A stretch of DNA of 64,000 nucleotides from the NCBI GenBank assembly GCA_943736015.1, contig OX031058.1, forward strand, positions 13,789,001-13,853,000, read 5' to 3'. The notes beneath the pieces were generated by a model. The model ran no database searches, had not been told where the DNA came from, and saw only the letters and a list, made by a program, of their open reading frames with translations. The stretch's first letter is position 1. Each line of letters opens with the position of its first letter. Of the stretch, positions 53,863 through 63,859 are shown piece by piece. The position numbers were made by a program, and so were the translations under genes. This stretch comes from Tridacna crocea. Lineage: Eukaryota > Mollusca > Bivalvia > Cardiida > Cardiidae.

Positions 53863-55137
53863 AACAAGAGGGCCATGATGGCCCTGTATAGCTCCACTGG
53901 CTAATTCGTAAAAACACTACAAGCCAAACATTACATTATTTGGCCAACTGGTTTCAAACTTGAGGGCATACAATTTTTTTCCATAAAAACCAACAAAAAA
54001 GTTGTGACCCCTGGGCAAATCCAGTTTTGACCACAAAGCTATAATTACTTGAATCCTGGTGGAGGTCTACAAGATAAAGCCCCATACCAAATAATACAGG
54101 TCTAGAATGTGTGGTTATAAACAAGAAGATTTTCAAAGTTTTCTCAATAAAAGGCCCTGTAAAACATAAAATCCATGAGACAGGGCTAAATTTAGTGGTC
54201 CCAGTCTTTATTATGGTTAGTAACAAGATGACTTAGAAAGTCATCACAAAAGCCCATGTAAAACTTGTGACCCCTGGTGTGGGGACAAACTTGACCCTAA
54301 GGCTATAATTTGGGCCCTCCTGGTTGAGGCCCACTAGATAAAGCTAGATGCAAAATTTGGTAGCCCTAGGCCTTATAGCTAGGTACAAGTAGATTTTTAA
54401 AAAAATCCCAATATGAGCCCATGTAAAACTTTTGACCCCCAGGACAGGGCCAAATTTGACCCCAGGGCTACAATTAGGGCACCTTTGGTAGACAACCACT
54501 TGATAAAGCTAGATGCAAAATTGAGTAGCCCTAGGCCTTATGGCTTGGTACGAAAAGATTTTTAAAGATTTCACTTTCTAAGCCCATATAAAACTTGTGA
54601 CCCCCGGGGCCGGGCCAAATTTTACCTATGGGCTATCATTTGGGCACTCTGGGTAGAGGTCTACTAGATAAAGCTACATGCCAAATTTGGTAGCCCTAGG
54701 CCCTATGGCTAGGTACCAGAAGGATTTTTAAGTTTTCCCTATATAAGCCCATATAAAACTTGTGACCCCCGGGGTGGAGCCAATTTTGACCCCAGGGCTA
54801 ATATTTGAAGGTAGAGGTCCACTAGATAAAGCTACATGCCAAATTTGGTAGCCCTAGGCCTTATGGTTTCAGAGAAGAAGATTTTTAAAAATTTTCAATA
54901 TTTTTCAGTTTTGTTGCCATGGCAACCAGAGTTTTTGAAGGAATAAAATTCTTTCAAGGAATTCTGAAGAGGACCATGGCAGGATCATTTCTGTGAAGTT
55001 TCATCAAAATTAGATGGGTAGTTTAAGAGAAGAAGATGTTTGAAATAAAAGTTAACGCACGCACGCACGCACGCACCGACGCGCGACGGACACCGGGCCA
55101 TGACATAAGCCCGCTGGCCTTCGGCCAGTGGAGCTAA
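53863..55137 (+). mobile_element. Pearl-like element, second type
   Basis: Starts AACAAGAGGGCCATGATGGCCC, then TAGCTCCACTGGC; ends with hairpin GCTGGCCTTCGGCCAG and GCCAGTGGAGCTAAAA. TAGCTCCACTGGC and GCCAGTGGAGCTA are exact inverted repeats. Inside are about five ~168 bp units, then an (ACGC)n run (about 55053-55075). Same plan as 17558-19441 with different sequence. Non-coding. Confidence 0.8.
53990..54900 (+). repeat. Tandem array, ~168 bp units
   Basis: Marker AAACTTGTGACCCCNGGG at about 54001 (partial), 54258, 54428, 54594 and 54760, each followed by GCCAAATTTGACCCCAGGGC, AGGTCCACTAGATAAAGC and TTTGGTAGCCCTAGGCCTTA. Confidence 0.88.
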
Positions 55138-55164
55138 AAAGAAGAAAACGTTTGATTCCTACAA

Positions 55165-55252
55165 TATCCTCTTTTCTCACTCTTTGTTTTTAAAAGCCTT
55201 CTCTTTCATTGTGGTGAAAAAAGGGACAGGATTGTTGGGTAAAAGGTTAACA
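55165..55252 (-). mobile_element. TTAA-hairpin half, copy 29
   Basis: CTCTTTTCTCACTCTTTGTTTTT, AAAAGCCTTCTCTTTCATTGTGG and GGATTGTTGGGTAAAAGGTTAA: second arm and one end only. Confidence 0.65.
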
Positions 55253-55318
55253 AGATTCGTCAAGCTTAGTCAGTTCATTTTCTCGGATCTACATATGATC
55301 TATCGTGTGAGGTTCTCC

Positions 55319-55425
55319 TTTAACTCTTACAACGCCACCAAAGGTACTTTAAACAGTGCAGATCCAAAAGTAGACTGCTTAGGAAGTTCAGTCTGGTCTC
55401 GGATCTATGTGGTTCGATTACCTCA
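55319..55425. repeat. GCTGCTAAGTGCGACTTA hairpin element, diverged
   Basis: TTAACTCTTACAACGCCACC, GTGCAGATCC and GTTCAGTCTGGTCTCGGATC follow the order of 41450-41568. Confidence 0.5.
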
Positions 55426-55562
55426 AGATACTGTACAAAAAAGAATCTTAAAAATCGAATAAAGTTACGCGCTTTCTCTAATCAACCTTACTAACCTGAC
55501 GTGCAAAGTGTTATCATATCCCCTCTTTCAGATGGCTCCGTTCTTGTTGCAGCAGTTAAGCC

Positions 55563-55631
55563 TTGTAAACATTGTGTAAAAAGGGGAAATTGCTCGTAAC
55601 GAGCAATTTCTCCTTTTGACACAATGTTTTC
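55563..55631. mobile_element. TTAA-hairpin palindrome, third centre type, copy 30
   Basis: TGTAAACATTGTGTAAAAAGG, GGAAATTGCTCGTAACGAGC, then AATTTCTCCTTTTGACACAATG. The centre is GCTCGTAACGAGC, like group B. The flanks do not clearly match A or B and no TTAA ends are seen. Confidence 0.8.
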
Positions 55632-56316
55632 ACATATATTTCTGTATCAGTCCCTCACCTCATGTCGATTATTTATATTTCACAGGGATGTTTTCAAAGA
55701 TGGTCTGTCGCAATTTTGTTTCAGGAGGTACCGACTTAATAAGGCCTTTGTCAGCTAATGGATTATGATGATAGATAGAAATATGTCAGACGAAAGGAGA
55801 AAAGGCCGCTGATTTATAGGCAGATAGGGATTCAGTCATGTCCCAAACCTATGTATCATGGTCAAACTGGAGAGGCTTCTTGTGGTGATTTGATCTCTTT
55901 AGTCTAGCCATTTGGTAAATGGGAAAAGCCTTCGTGTTTACTAAGTACTTTACAAAACTGCTGGCTCACCATGTTTGTTTCTTTTGCAAATTTACCAAAT
56001 AAAAGTTGGGTTAAAAAGAAAAAAAAATGCAACATGGTACGTTAGCAATGGTTTTGTTAAAAAAAAGGTTCTCGATTATGTCAAAAGTAAATATATTGTT
56101 TTGGAACAAAAAAAAAAACGACAGCTTAACGTTTGCGTATGCGAAGGGTCATATTACCGCTGTACCGAAGTGTCAAAATAAGTATTGGATAATGACATTT
56201 TCTTATTGTCAAAATAAAGTAAGAAATAGTTTATAAATGAAGTGATAATCCGAGAAAACTATAAAGAGATATATATTTCCTTTTTTTTTTCAGTTTCAAT
56301 AATGAATAGATAAACA
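55632..56316. other. No gene recognised
   Basis: Nothing supported. Two overlapping Lys-rich frames near 55975-56236 reflect A-runs. Confidence 0.45.
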
Positions 56317-56536
56317 TTAACCCTTTACTTCACAGTACCGTGTTTCAATGACCCGGCTGGAAACGGCTTTTGAAAACATAGTGGAAAATGGGAGAAAATA
56401 CTGGATACCAGCATTTTCTCAATTTCCTACAATGTTTTCTGCAATAAAAGAGAACTTAAGTTCATTTGGATTGGTTTTGAAGTTGATATCTACACATGCT
56501 TTCAGTGTAGAACAACCTAAAATTTGGGAAATGTAA
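56317..56536 (+). mobile_element. TTAA-hairpin element, diverged group A, copy 31
   Basis: TTAACCCTTTACTTCACAG on the left; AAAATTTGGGAAATGTAAT on the right (TTAA lost). Palindrome 56372-56439 with centre ACTGGATACCAGC and arm changes (TGGGAGAAAATA, CAATTTCCTAC). Confidence 0.82.
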
Positions 56537-56817
56537 TCCTAAATAACTATCTTACTCGTGATCTAGTAAATGGATTCTTTTCAGAACTCTGTCCAGTACT
56601 GCTTCTTCCATACGGCAAACTAACTACATAAAAATCATTTTCTATCAGGAAAAAATACATGCCTGAGCACCGAAACTTACGTACCTTTTTTGGACAAAAT
56701 GTAAAAAAAAATATCGGCATTCTAGAAAGAAAATAGAAAGAACTTCGACAGTTTGGATTTAATCTTTACAGTTTGAAAACGCAGCTGAAGTGGTTCCTGG
56801 CATCCCATTGGGTAACC

Positions 56818-57046
56818 TTAACCCTTTACAAAACAATCCCTGGTTTTTACGACCCTGAGATAAGAGCCTTTTGAAAACATTGTTGGAAAAGGAGAAAATG
56901 CTGGTAACCAGCATTTTCTCCTTTTCCCACAATGTTTTCTTCCCAGCAGGAAACAAATTTCAATTTTTGAGTTGCGTTTATTTTGTCTTCAGCAAGTGCT
57001 TTCAAATTGGACCAGTCTAAAACGTCGTCGTTTGGGAAAGGGTTAA
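56818..57046 (+). mobile_element. TTAA-hairpin element, group A, copy 32
   Basis: Complete 229 bp: TTAACCCTTTACAAAACAA to GTTTGGGAAAGGGTTAA. Palindrome 56873-56939, one arm mismatch (TTGTTGGAAAAGG). Confidence 0.94.
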
Positions 57047-57697
57047 GTGCTTGAGTACAAGGAAAAAAAACACGGTATTGATATTTCAGATCTACAGATA
57101 GAGATTCAACAAGAACTATTTATTGTAGCGGAGATAAATTCGTCGACCACATGCAGTTCCCCGTAACATTTTCATTTGTGGCACAATAAACCTCGGTAAT
57201 GGAAAGTTGCCACGCGATTATTTACGATGTTTTAATATTCCTCGTATTGTCGTAAATCTGCCTAAGACATTGTTATCTATTGTCGTTATAGTAGATTTAT
57301 TTACTCCAAGGCAAAAGCCCTGGAATAAATGATTTTATTTATTTAAATCGGAGACCTAGATTGACCTAGGTTCTCTATTCTTAGCGTTTTACCAAGTATT
57401 TGAATTATCTTTCAATATCATAGCGCCAATATATCTGTGCAGTTTTGACTAATTAAGCTCTACCTTTCCGCTGTACGTCAGAAAAGCCAAGAATATGTTG
57501 ACATTAAAGACAAGGCATGAAAAGACTATTTCAATATTACATGCGTATATCTTTGTAATTTTTATTCCTAAAAGTCTGAAACACGATGGTACATTACCAT
57601 CAACATAATGTTTCCCAAAACTGAAATCTCAGAAATGTAAGGTCGTCACGCTATTATCTGCTAGACTATGGGATCCCTCCAATTGTCGTAAATTTGT
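57047..57697. other. No gene recognised
   Basis: Nothing supported. AATAAATGATTTTATTTATTT near 57324 is a chance AT palindrome. Confidence 0.4.
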
Positions 57698-57996
57698 CTA
57701 AAATATCATTACACATAATCCATGCTCCGTAAAGAAGGGGTTTAATGTATAGACAAAAAGTACTGATTCATGTCGGACTACGCGGATAAACCTTTTGCAA
57801 TTTGTCAATTTTCTGCCCACCGGTTTATTCAAGTTCATCTGGGGCCCCCAGGGTGAAAGCTCCGGTTTGTTGTGTTTTTCCCAATGGTTTAGAACTGAAT
57901 GGTCACGTTTCTTTTCGATTTTTCCTGCTTCCTTACCGGTATCAATATCTAACTCTGTGTGATTTCTTTTGGTAACAAGCTTTGCCTGTTCTGTTT
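57698..57996 (-). CDS. Possible exon of unknown protein
   Basis: Open minus-strand frame with hydrophilic, non-repetitive composition (KFSPSQTEQAKLVTKRNHTELD, HWEKHNKPELSPWGPQM). An acceptor-like CACCATCACAAACAG lies near the upper end of the range given. No domain recognised and no close acceptor with a strong pyrimidine tract. It could equally be chance. Weak call. Confidence 0.2.
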
Positions 57997-58374
57997 GTGA
58001 TGGTGAAAACTTGTAGTGCGTCGTTGTCTCAGAAATCAATCGTCGACATGATATCAAAGGAGTTCTCTTTGTTTGATAGAAACTTGGGCCTCATTCACTC
58101 ACAAACGATACAAATAGTTTCCTAGTATTAGATTTCTACAGTACACATCTGGTTGGTATAGTTTTTTTTTTACTCGGCCAATCAGGTGGCTAGTATTAAA
58201 AGTAAGAAGGAAGGTTGGTTTTATACTTGTTGGTTAATATGGTATCTGTGCTATACATCTTCTCTATGTTTTGAAAAACTATTTTGAATATATCGAGAAT
58301 GTAAATTGATTAAAGTTAATTTTAGTAATTTTAGAAGAGCTCATTTACTTTTGGCACAAGTTCTTCTGGTTTGT

Positions 58375-58545
58375 TTACCAACTATTCTATCGAACATTTC
58401 CAATCTCAAGAATTTTCAAACTTCAAAATCAAAATAATTTCTGATTGACCAATTTTAATGGTCAAGCCAATCAGAAGTTACCACGCCTTCTAAATCTAGA
58501 ATATTCCTCAGAATGCAGTTGAGAATAAGTGGTCAATTAAAGCCT
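58375..58545. repeat. GGGCCCGTATTCACC MITE, diverged piece
   Basis: ACCAACTATTCT, TTTCTGATTGACCAATTTTAATGG, AAGCCAATCAGAAGTTACC and TTCCTCAGAATGCAGTTGAG are in the order of the family; both outer ends are lost. Confidence 0.55.
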
Positions 58546-60478
58546 AGCTTTGACTTTTGCGACGATAAATGATCTGCTTCAACTAATAACAGCAAGCACT
58601 ATTATATATGTCATACATCTGCATATTTTGTTCCGATGTGTAACTGTGTAATAGTCCCTGTGCTGCATAAGGACCGAAAAGACTTATTTTGCAATCATGA
58701 ATTTACTATACCGCTTTGAAAAAAATCTAATGAAAATACCACCATAAAGTTTACAGGTGTTATACGATAAGTAAGTTAGCCAAGAACCCTAATCTTTATG
58801 TTTAGTGTTTGATCATTTCTTCAGTTTTAGTATGTCACCCTATGCGCCTATCCATACAACTGCGTGGCGTCTCTGTTAGTATCACTACCCATAGCATTCT
58901 TTCAAACGTACTGGTAACCTATCACGTCTTTAGCCAAGGATTTGAATGTCACTCACTTTTCATCAATACCATTCAGCATACTGATTGAAATTCGGCCAAG
59001 CAAAGATTTAGACACGTAGTCTGGATTGAAGGCCTAAAGTCAATAACTATGCGGTCTGTTCTTGTCTTGCTTAATAATTGGTATTTTGAATAACATAAAA
59101 ACGATAACCACACAGCAAAATGTTTTTAATTTATCATGGGCCATCGTATCATGTATTTGTCAAAATTAATCAAAACATAAAAACAAACCGTGAAAAAAAA
59201 TGTAATTACACTCAAGAGCGTAGAAACTGTCATTGTTATGTACATGGTCAAGTACATTAGTCTGTCCATTTCCATGCCTTATTGGCAACAGTAATGTAAT
59301 TAGGTCCATCTTGCCCATTAGGACGTAATTGGAGACGAGTGTCGACCTGAATTGGACCCTTAGGAATCTTATGACAAGTTCAAAACTACTGAATCTAATG
59401 CAGTCCATGACAAAAATCGTCACTGTGCGTTACAGTCTGCCTTTTTATCCCGTTTCCTAGGTAATACCCGTACGACGCAACTGACGTTTGTCCGTCATAT
59501 TTAAAAGCATACAGAACTGTTCAAGGGCACCTTTTGATGCCGTGGCATTGCAAAGACCTTGCTGACAGTTTGTGGGACAGTTTCGCTAAAACAATCATTA
59601 AACAGGTTAAGGTCGGTGTAGTCCTTAGGCGTTATCCAGCAAGTAATCAATTCAAACTCTACAGTGTAGACTAGCCATCTAACCGAAAGAAACCTTTTAT
59701 CTCCTACAATCAAAAGAAAGCCCTTTAGGATTTATTTTTGAAATTGAAAATACAGATGTACTTCGAATAACGATCGGCAATACATAATAATTAGTGACCA
59801 AATAGATTACCAGATACATGCACTTAATTTAAAGGCCTTAGCATCGAAACAATTTGGCTCTATGTTGTATAGGATGCTATTATAATGAAATAGTGTCAGC
59901 AATTGGGCGGAAGTAGGCAGGAAAGTAGTTCGATTTATCACCGACACATAATCTAATATTCCTTCATTTTCCTACAAGAAGCAAATCGATACTTGTATGA
60001 TAAATGAGATTATCTTGATGGACTACGAGCACTGACCGGTTGTCTATTTTCATTATATTACTTGTTATTCCGATGTCATTTGCCTTTTATATGGGCACTA
60101 GGTAAACTTGAGAACCTAGACTGAAGGGAGCCATCGAGAGACACTTCATTATTTCTAGTCAATAATTGAATTTGTATCATTTGAGCTAAACTAATATAAA
60201 GCAGAAGTATCTACCATCAAAATATAAACGGAGTTATTTGTGCAGTTGTTTTCTCATCGCAGTTGAATTGTAGACTGGTTTGTGCCATCTTTACATTCAG
60301 TACTGAGTTCAGAATGAAAATTTAAATATTGACTTTCAAGAAGAAGGAAATTGAGGGGGAGGGGATGGCTTATGTTTTACATCAATGTGAATTGGAATTG
60401 TACTTGTAGTCGTAATTAACTTTATTTTGAATATCGCTGTTTGAATTCGGGAGAAGAACATTTCACGAATTCTATCTA
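58546..60478. other. No gene recognised
   Basis: About 1.9 kb with no supported exon or repeat. Confidence 0.45.
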
Positions 60479-60745
60479 AACAAACAAGAGGGACATCATG
60501 GCCCTTTATCGCTCCACTGATTAATAAGCAAAGCCCCTACAAGTCAAAATTTACTATTCTTGGCCTATAAATGCCCCCGAGAAAGTTACTTCCCCAGGGC
60601 GAATCCACTTTTGGTCGTTGAGCTACATAAGTTTAATCATGGTAGAAGTCCATAGCATTATGCCCCATACCAAATAATACAGGCCTGGAAAATGCAGTTA
60701 TAAACAAGAAGATTTTCTAAGTTTCCTCAATAAAAAGGCCCTAAA
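60479..60745 (+). mobile_element. Pearl-like element, second type, 5' fragment
   Basis: AACAAACAAGAGGGACATCATGG, TCGCTCCACTGATTAATAAGC, GGTAGAAGTCCATAGCATTA and AATAATACAGGCCTGGAAAATG match the first unit of 53863-55137 in order. The array and 3' end are missing. Confidence 0.8.
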
Positions 60746-61076
60746 TAACAGACCTCATTTCGGCAGTTACATTGTCGGGAAATTTTATATTTGGTACATT
60801 TTTGAATGGTATACAGGAATCGGTTTCTTTTCAGAAATTACGTAGCAATTTCTCCAATGACGTATTTATACATCTTATTCCACAAGGTGTTTATGATAAG
60901 AAAACTCGTCATTGCTATATTTCACAAATAAAAATGAAGGTAAGGTGATTAAAACGGGATTCATTGAGTACACGTCTTGGTGTCTGAGACTTTTCGTCAC
61001 TGCAGCACATGTTTGTATTTATCAAATTTAGAACAGTATCAAGAAAGGCTGGACTTTGCAAACCTCATTTCTTCTG
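60746..61076. other. No gene recognised
   Basis: Nothing supported. Confidence 0.4.
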
Positions 61077-61185
61077 TTAGCCTTTTACCAAACGATGCCG
61101 TAGTTTAACGAACTTAAAGAGGAAGTCTTTTGTAAACATTTCTGAAAGAGAAAATGCTGGTAACCTGCATTTTCTCCCTTTAATG
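61077..61185 (+). mobile_element. TTAA-hairpin left part, copy 33
   Basis: TTAGCCTTTTACCAAACGATG, AAGTCTTTTGTAAACATTTC, then a shortened palindrome AGAGAAAATGCTGGTAACCTGCATTTTCTCCC. The right half is absent. Confidence 0.72.
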
Positions 61186-61257
61186 CCATATCAAAGAAAA
61201 ATCCTTTTATTTAACGTATGTTTTATTTGTCTACTGCATTTTTTTTTATATATACGA

Positions 61258-61500
61258 CCTGCAACACTCGAAGAGGGGCATTCGGACATTTGCGTACAGG
61301 GTCGTCCCGGATTAGCCTGTGCAGTCCGCGACACTTTCCGTTCTTATGCAGTTTCCTCTTTTGTCCATGTCTACTGTAGTACAAACTCGACTGTACTCGT
61401 AATGTATTGTCTCAAATTAGCCTGCCTGGACTGCGTATAGGCTAATCCGAGACGACACTTTACGCAATTGTCCAAATGCTCCTTTTAGCGTGTTGCAGGC
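61258..61500. mobile_element. Double-hairpin MITE, copy 4
   Basis: CCTGCAACACTCGAAGAGGGG and CTCCTTTTAGCGTGTTGCAGG at the ends; CATTCGGACATTTGCGTA and TTACGCAATTGTCC inside. The first inner hairpin has lost part of its second arm; the second reads AAATTAGCCTGCC...GGCTAATCCGAGAC. Confidence 0.85.
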
Positions 61501-61581
61501 CACATATTTTCTCAAGTTTTCGCCTTTAATGAAAGGTAATTCAATGCGTCTCTCACCTACTAAAATCTCCGTTGACTAGTC

Positions 61582-61591
61582 GGGCCGTCTG
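61582..61591 (+). repeat. Target duplication, left copy
   Basis: GGGCCGTCTG, identical to 61920-61929. Confidence 0.88.
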
Positions 61592-61919
61592 CATTATCTC
61601 CCGCTAGATGGCATTCTATAAATACTCATCTATCTAATAAAGGCATCCTGGGTACAGAACCGAACCACTTTACTTTGAATTTCAAACTAAAATGTTTACT
61701 CAATAAAACGCTACCTCGTGCAATTCACTCAGCTATGATCATCAGTTTAGAGAAATCTTGAGCTAAAGCAGGGTCATTTCTCCTAAAACGTATTAATAAA
61801 AGCTATTTTCAACATTGCTACTTTATAGAGCGTAATATTACAATCAGCCGCTTTCGGGACTAGTGATGCGTCATATAAGACAGTCGAATCTTCGAAGAAT
61901 ATGACATGCGCAGACAATG
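61592..61919 (-). mobile_element. Mutator-like MITE, copy 2
   Basis: Inverted relative to 11982-12341, 328 bp: starts CATTATCTCCCGC and ends GCGCAGACAATG. Perfect 10 bp target duplication. Aligns along its length with copy 1, including GCATTCTATAAATACTCATC, GTGCAATTCACTCA and GTAATATTACA. Confidence 0.9.
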
Positions 61920-61929
61920 GGGCCGTCTG
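61920..61929 (+). repeat. Target duplication, right copy
   Basis: GGGCCGTCTG, partner of 61582-61591. Confidence 0.88.
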
Positions 61930-62069
61930 TGGATATCCGTAAACTAGGTTCTTGTATCACACGATGTGATAGCCGTTTCCGTTATAGAAGTGAAGTTCTG
62001 ATACCGTCGAAAGCAATCTAATCCACCTGTTACTCTTATTTCTATCGAATACCCTGGATTTCGGACTTG

Positions 62070-62295
62070 TTAAACCTTTACCAGACGACAGAATTTAAGC
62101 CTTGTCCAAATTGAAAGCATTTGCAGACGACAATTTCAATGTTGCTCAAAAAAGTGCAATCATTTTTTGATGGGGTAGCAAACAATTAGGGAAAGGAGAA
62201 AATGGTGGTTACCAGCATTTTCTCCTTTCCCAAAAATGTTTTCAAGGGCTTCTTCCCAATGTCTTTAAAGTCGACATTGTGTGGTAAAGGGTCAA
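62070..62295 (-). mobile_element. TTAA-hairpin element, group A, copy 34
   Basis: TTAAACCTTTACCAGACGAC to GTGTGGTAAAGGGTCAA. Palindrome 62179-62243 is shortened in both arms (AGGGAAAGGAGAAAATG, CATTTTCTCCTTTCCC). Confidence 0.85.
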
Positions 62296-63172
62296 ACCGT
62301 GTTAACTTGCTTTCGAAGTAGCAACAAACTACACATTTCCTGCCAATAAAAAATGCAATAAAGCCCCAATAACTGAAAAAACTGGCGCTGTTATCATCGA
62401 AAATCGCTTATCAATTTAACCTTATGTGGACAACCCATTTATCTATTAGCAAACATGCAATATGGTGTTGTGTAAATAGCGTTGTTATAGCTAACGGGGC
62501 TTCATCAGTTAGTCGGCGTATTTCTTTTGTTATATTTCTCGTTTGTATCTATTTCTATGGTAACTAAATGAAAATAAAAGAAATGTCTGAAGATATGTAC
62601 GCATTTTCAAGTCAAGACATTGTTTGTTCAATAATAACTGCATTTTATTTACCAGTTGAATAAAACTTTATCACAACCATTTTTTTTTCGTTTTTAAAGA
62701 AATATACTATTTCATTAGATAATGTGTCGTGTTTACGGGTTAAATAAACTCAAGAAAAAAAAAACCTATGTAGTTACTATCCTTCCAAGGAGGAAAAAGC
62801 ATGCCCATAAGCTGCACCAAGCCATAAAATAAACATCAATCAATAATAGACATTCTAAAACATTGGTCTCTCCCCAATGAAACCAATTGTTAGTCTCTCA
62901 GACGCAGATCTAGGAAATGCATATTTCACTTCCAGTTGCCAACTCTCCGAGTATTTTGTTGTCATTCTGATCATTGTTTTAGTACCTTGAAGAAAGTCCA
63001 AAGAAAATCTTATAGATTTTTATGCGTATGAGAGATGAAATGTTTATCCGAAAATGACCGTTTTCGTGTAATCTGCATGGTTAGCAAAGATAACAGACTG
63101 TGGTTGCTAGACTGTTGGTTGTGCCTAGATTCACTATAAAAAAAACTCTGCTCCCAAAATACTAGAGGTGTC
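62296..63172. other. No gene recognised
   Basis: Nothing supported. AAACATCAATCAATAATAG near 62831 resembles a SINE tail but has no body. Confidence 0.4.
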
Positions 63173-63553
63173 TCAGATTACCCGCGTTTCGGACGACTTC
63201 TTGTGACGTTTGAAGTTCAAGATATCCATATTTGCTCGAGGCACTTTAGAAACTTCGTCGAAACTTCGGTTTTCACTACCTGGTCTAAGACCAATCAGTG
63301 GACGAGCTGTTAGGAATCGACTGCAAGAGGATGACATGCTATTGAGACGTCCTGCCATACGCCCTGTGGTACCACGGTGCAGCTCATTTGGCGTGTTGTA
63401 GGCAACGTAATCGATTTGGGAGACAAGAATGGGGAGATACTGTTTTCCAAAGCATCTCATTTCCATTGGGTCAATTGAGGTGGCCAATCTCTCGACGTCG
63501 TCAAACTCATGCCGTTTGGAGAGGGAGGGAGCGTTATGTTTGGGGAGGAATAA
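63173..63553 (-). CDS. Possible exon of unknown protein
   Basis: About 125 codons without a stop in a locally GC-richer stretch, with ordinary protein-like composition (HEFDDVERLATSIDPMEM, GKQYLPILVSQIDYVAYN, RPLIGLRPGSENRSFDEV). A CAG precedes it on the minus strand near 63554, but the pyrimidine tract is weak. The other end is a stop codon or a possible donor (CGG|GTAATC). I recognise no family. Shorter plus-strand frames over the same bases are probably shadows. Confidence 0.35.
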   Translation of the reverse strand, partial: LFLPKHNAPSLSKRHEFDDVERLATSIDPMEMRCFGKQYLPILVSQIDYVAYNTPNELHRGTTGRMAGRLNSMSSSCSRFLTARPLIGLRPGSENRSFDEVSKVPRANMDILNFKRHKKSSETRVI

Positions 63554-63639
63554 CTGCAACTCACAGAACCCTGCCTCATGTACATTGTCTACAGTGAGTT
63601 AATAAAATACCAGTATGGCACTGAAACCAATTGTTCTTT

Positions 63640-63859
63640 CATTTTTGTCATTTCTCGAAGCAAGACGGAAATGCATCACGCTCCAGCGAGATATATTGTT
63701 CGTGTTGAGTTAAAACCCCCAAGACAAAACAAAATCCTGTGCAGCCTACTGCCTGACCAAATCTTTGTCCAAGTGAGTGAGGAAAAATGGAACGACATAT
63801 TATATCTAAGTCTGCCTAACCAACCGGTAACAGTAGTAGATTTCGAACGAGTCCTTTAG
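63640..63859 (+). CDS. Possible exon of unknown protein
   Basis: Plus-strand open frame with balanced composition (HHAPARYIVRVELKPPRQNK, ILCSLLPDQIFVQVSEEKWN) ending in a stop at 63857-63859. A donor-like CAAGTGAGT lies at about 63769-63777, so coding could end there instead. Not recognised; weak call. Confidence 0.25.

Noticed and set aside
61183..61440. 85-residue plus-strand frame
   Set aside because: Overlaps a TTAA-hairpin fragment and a double-hairpin MITE.
204..62243. CRISPR-like array, because a palindromic repeat recurs many times
   Set aside because: Spacing is kilobases, orientation varies, and each repeat lies within a TTAA-ended element in eukaryotic DNA.
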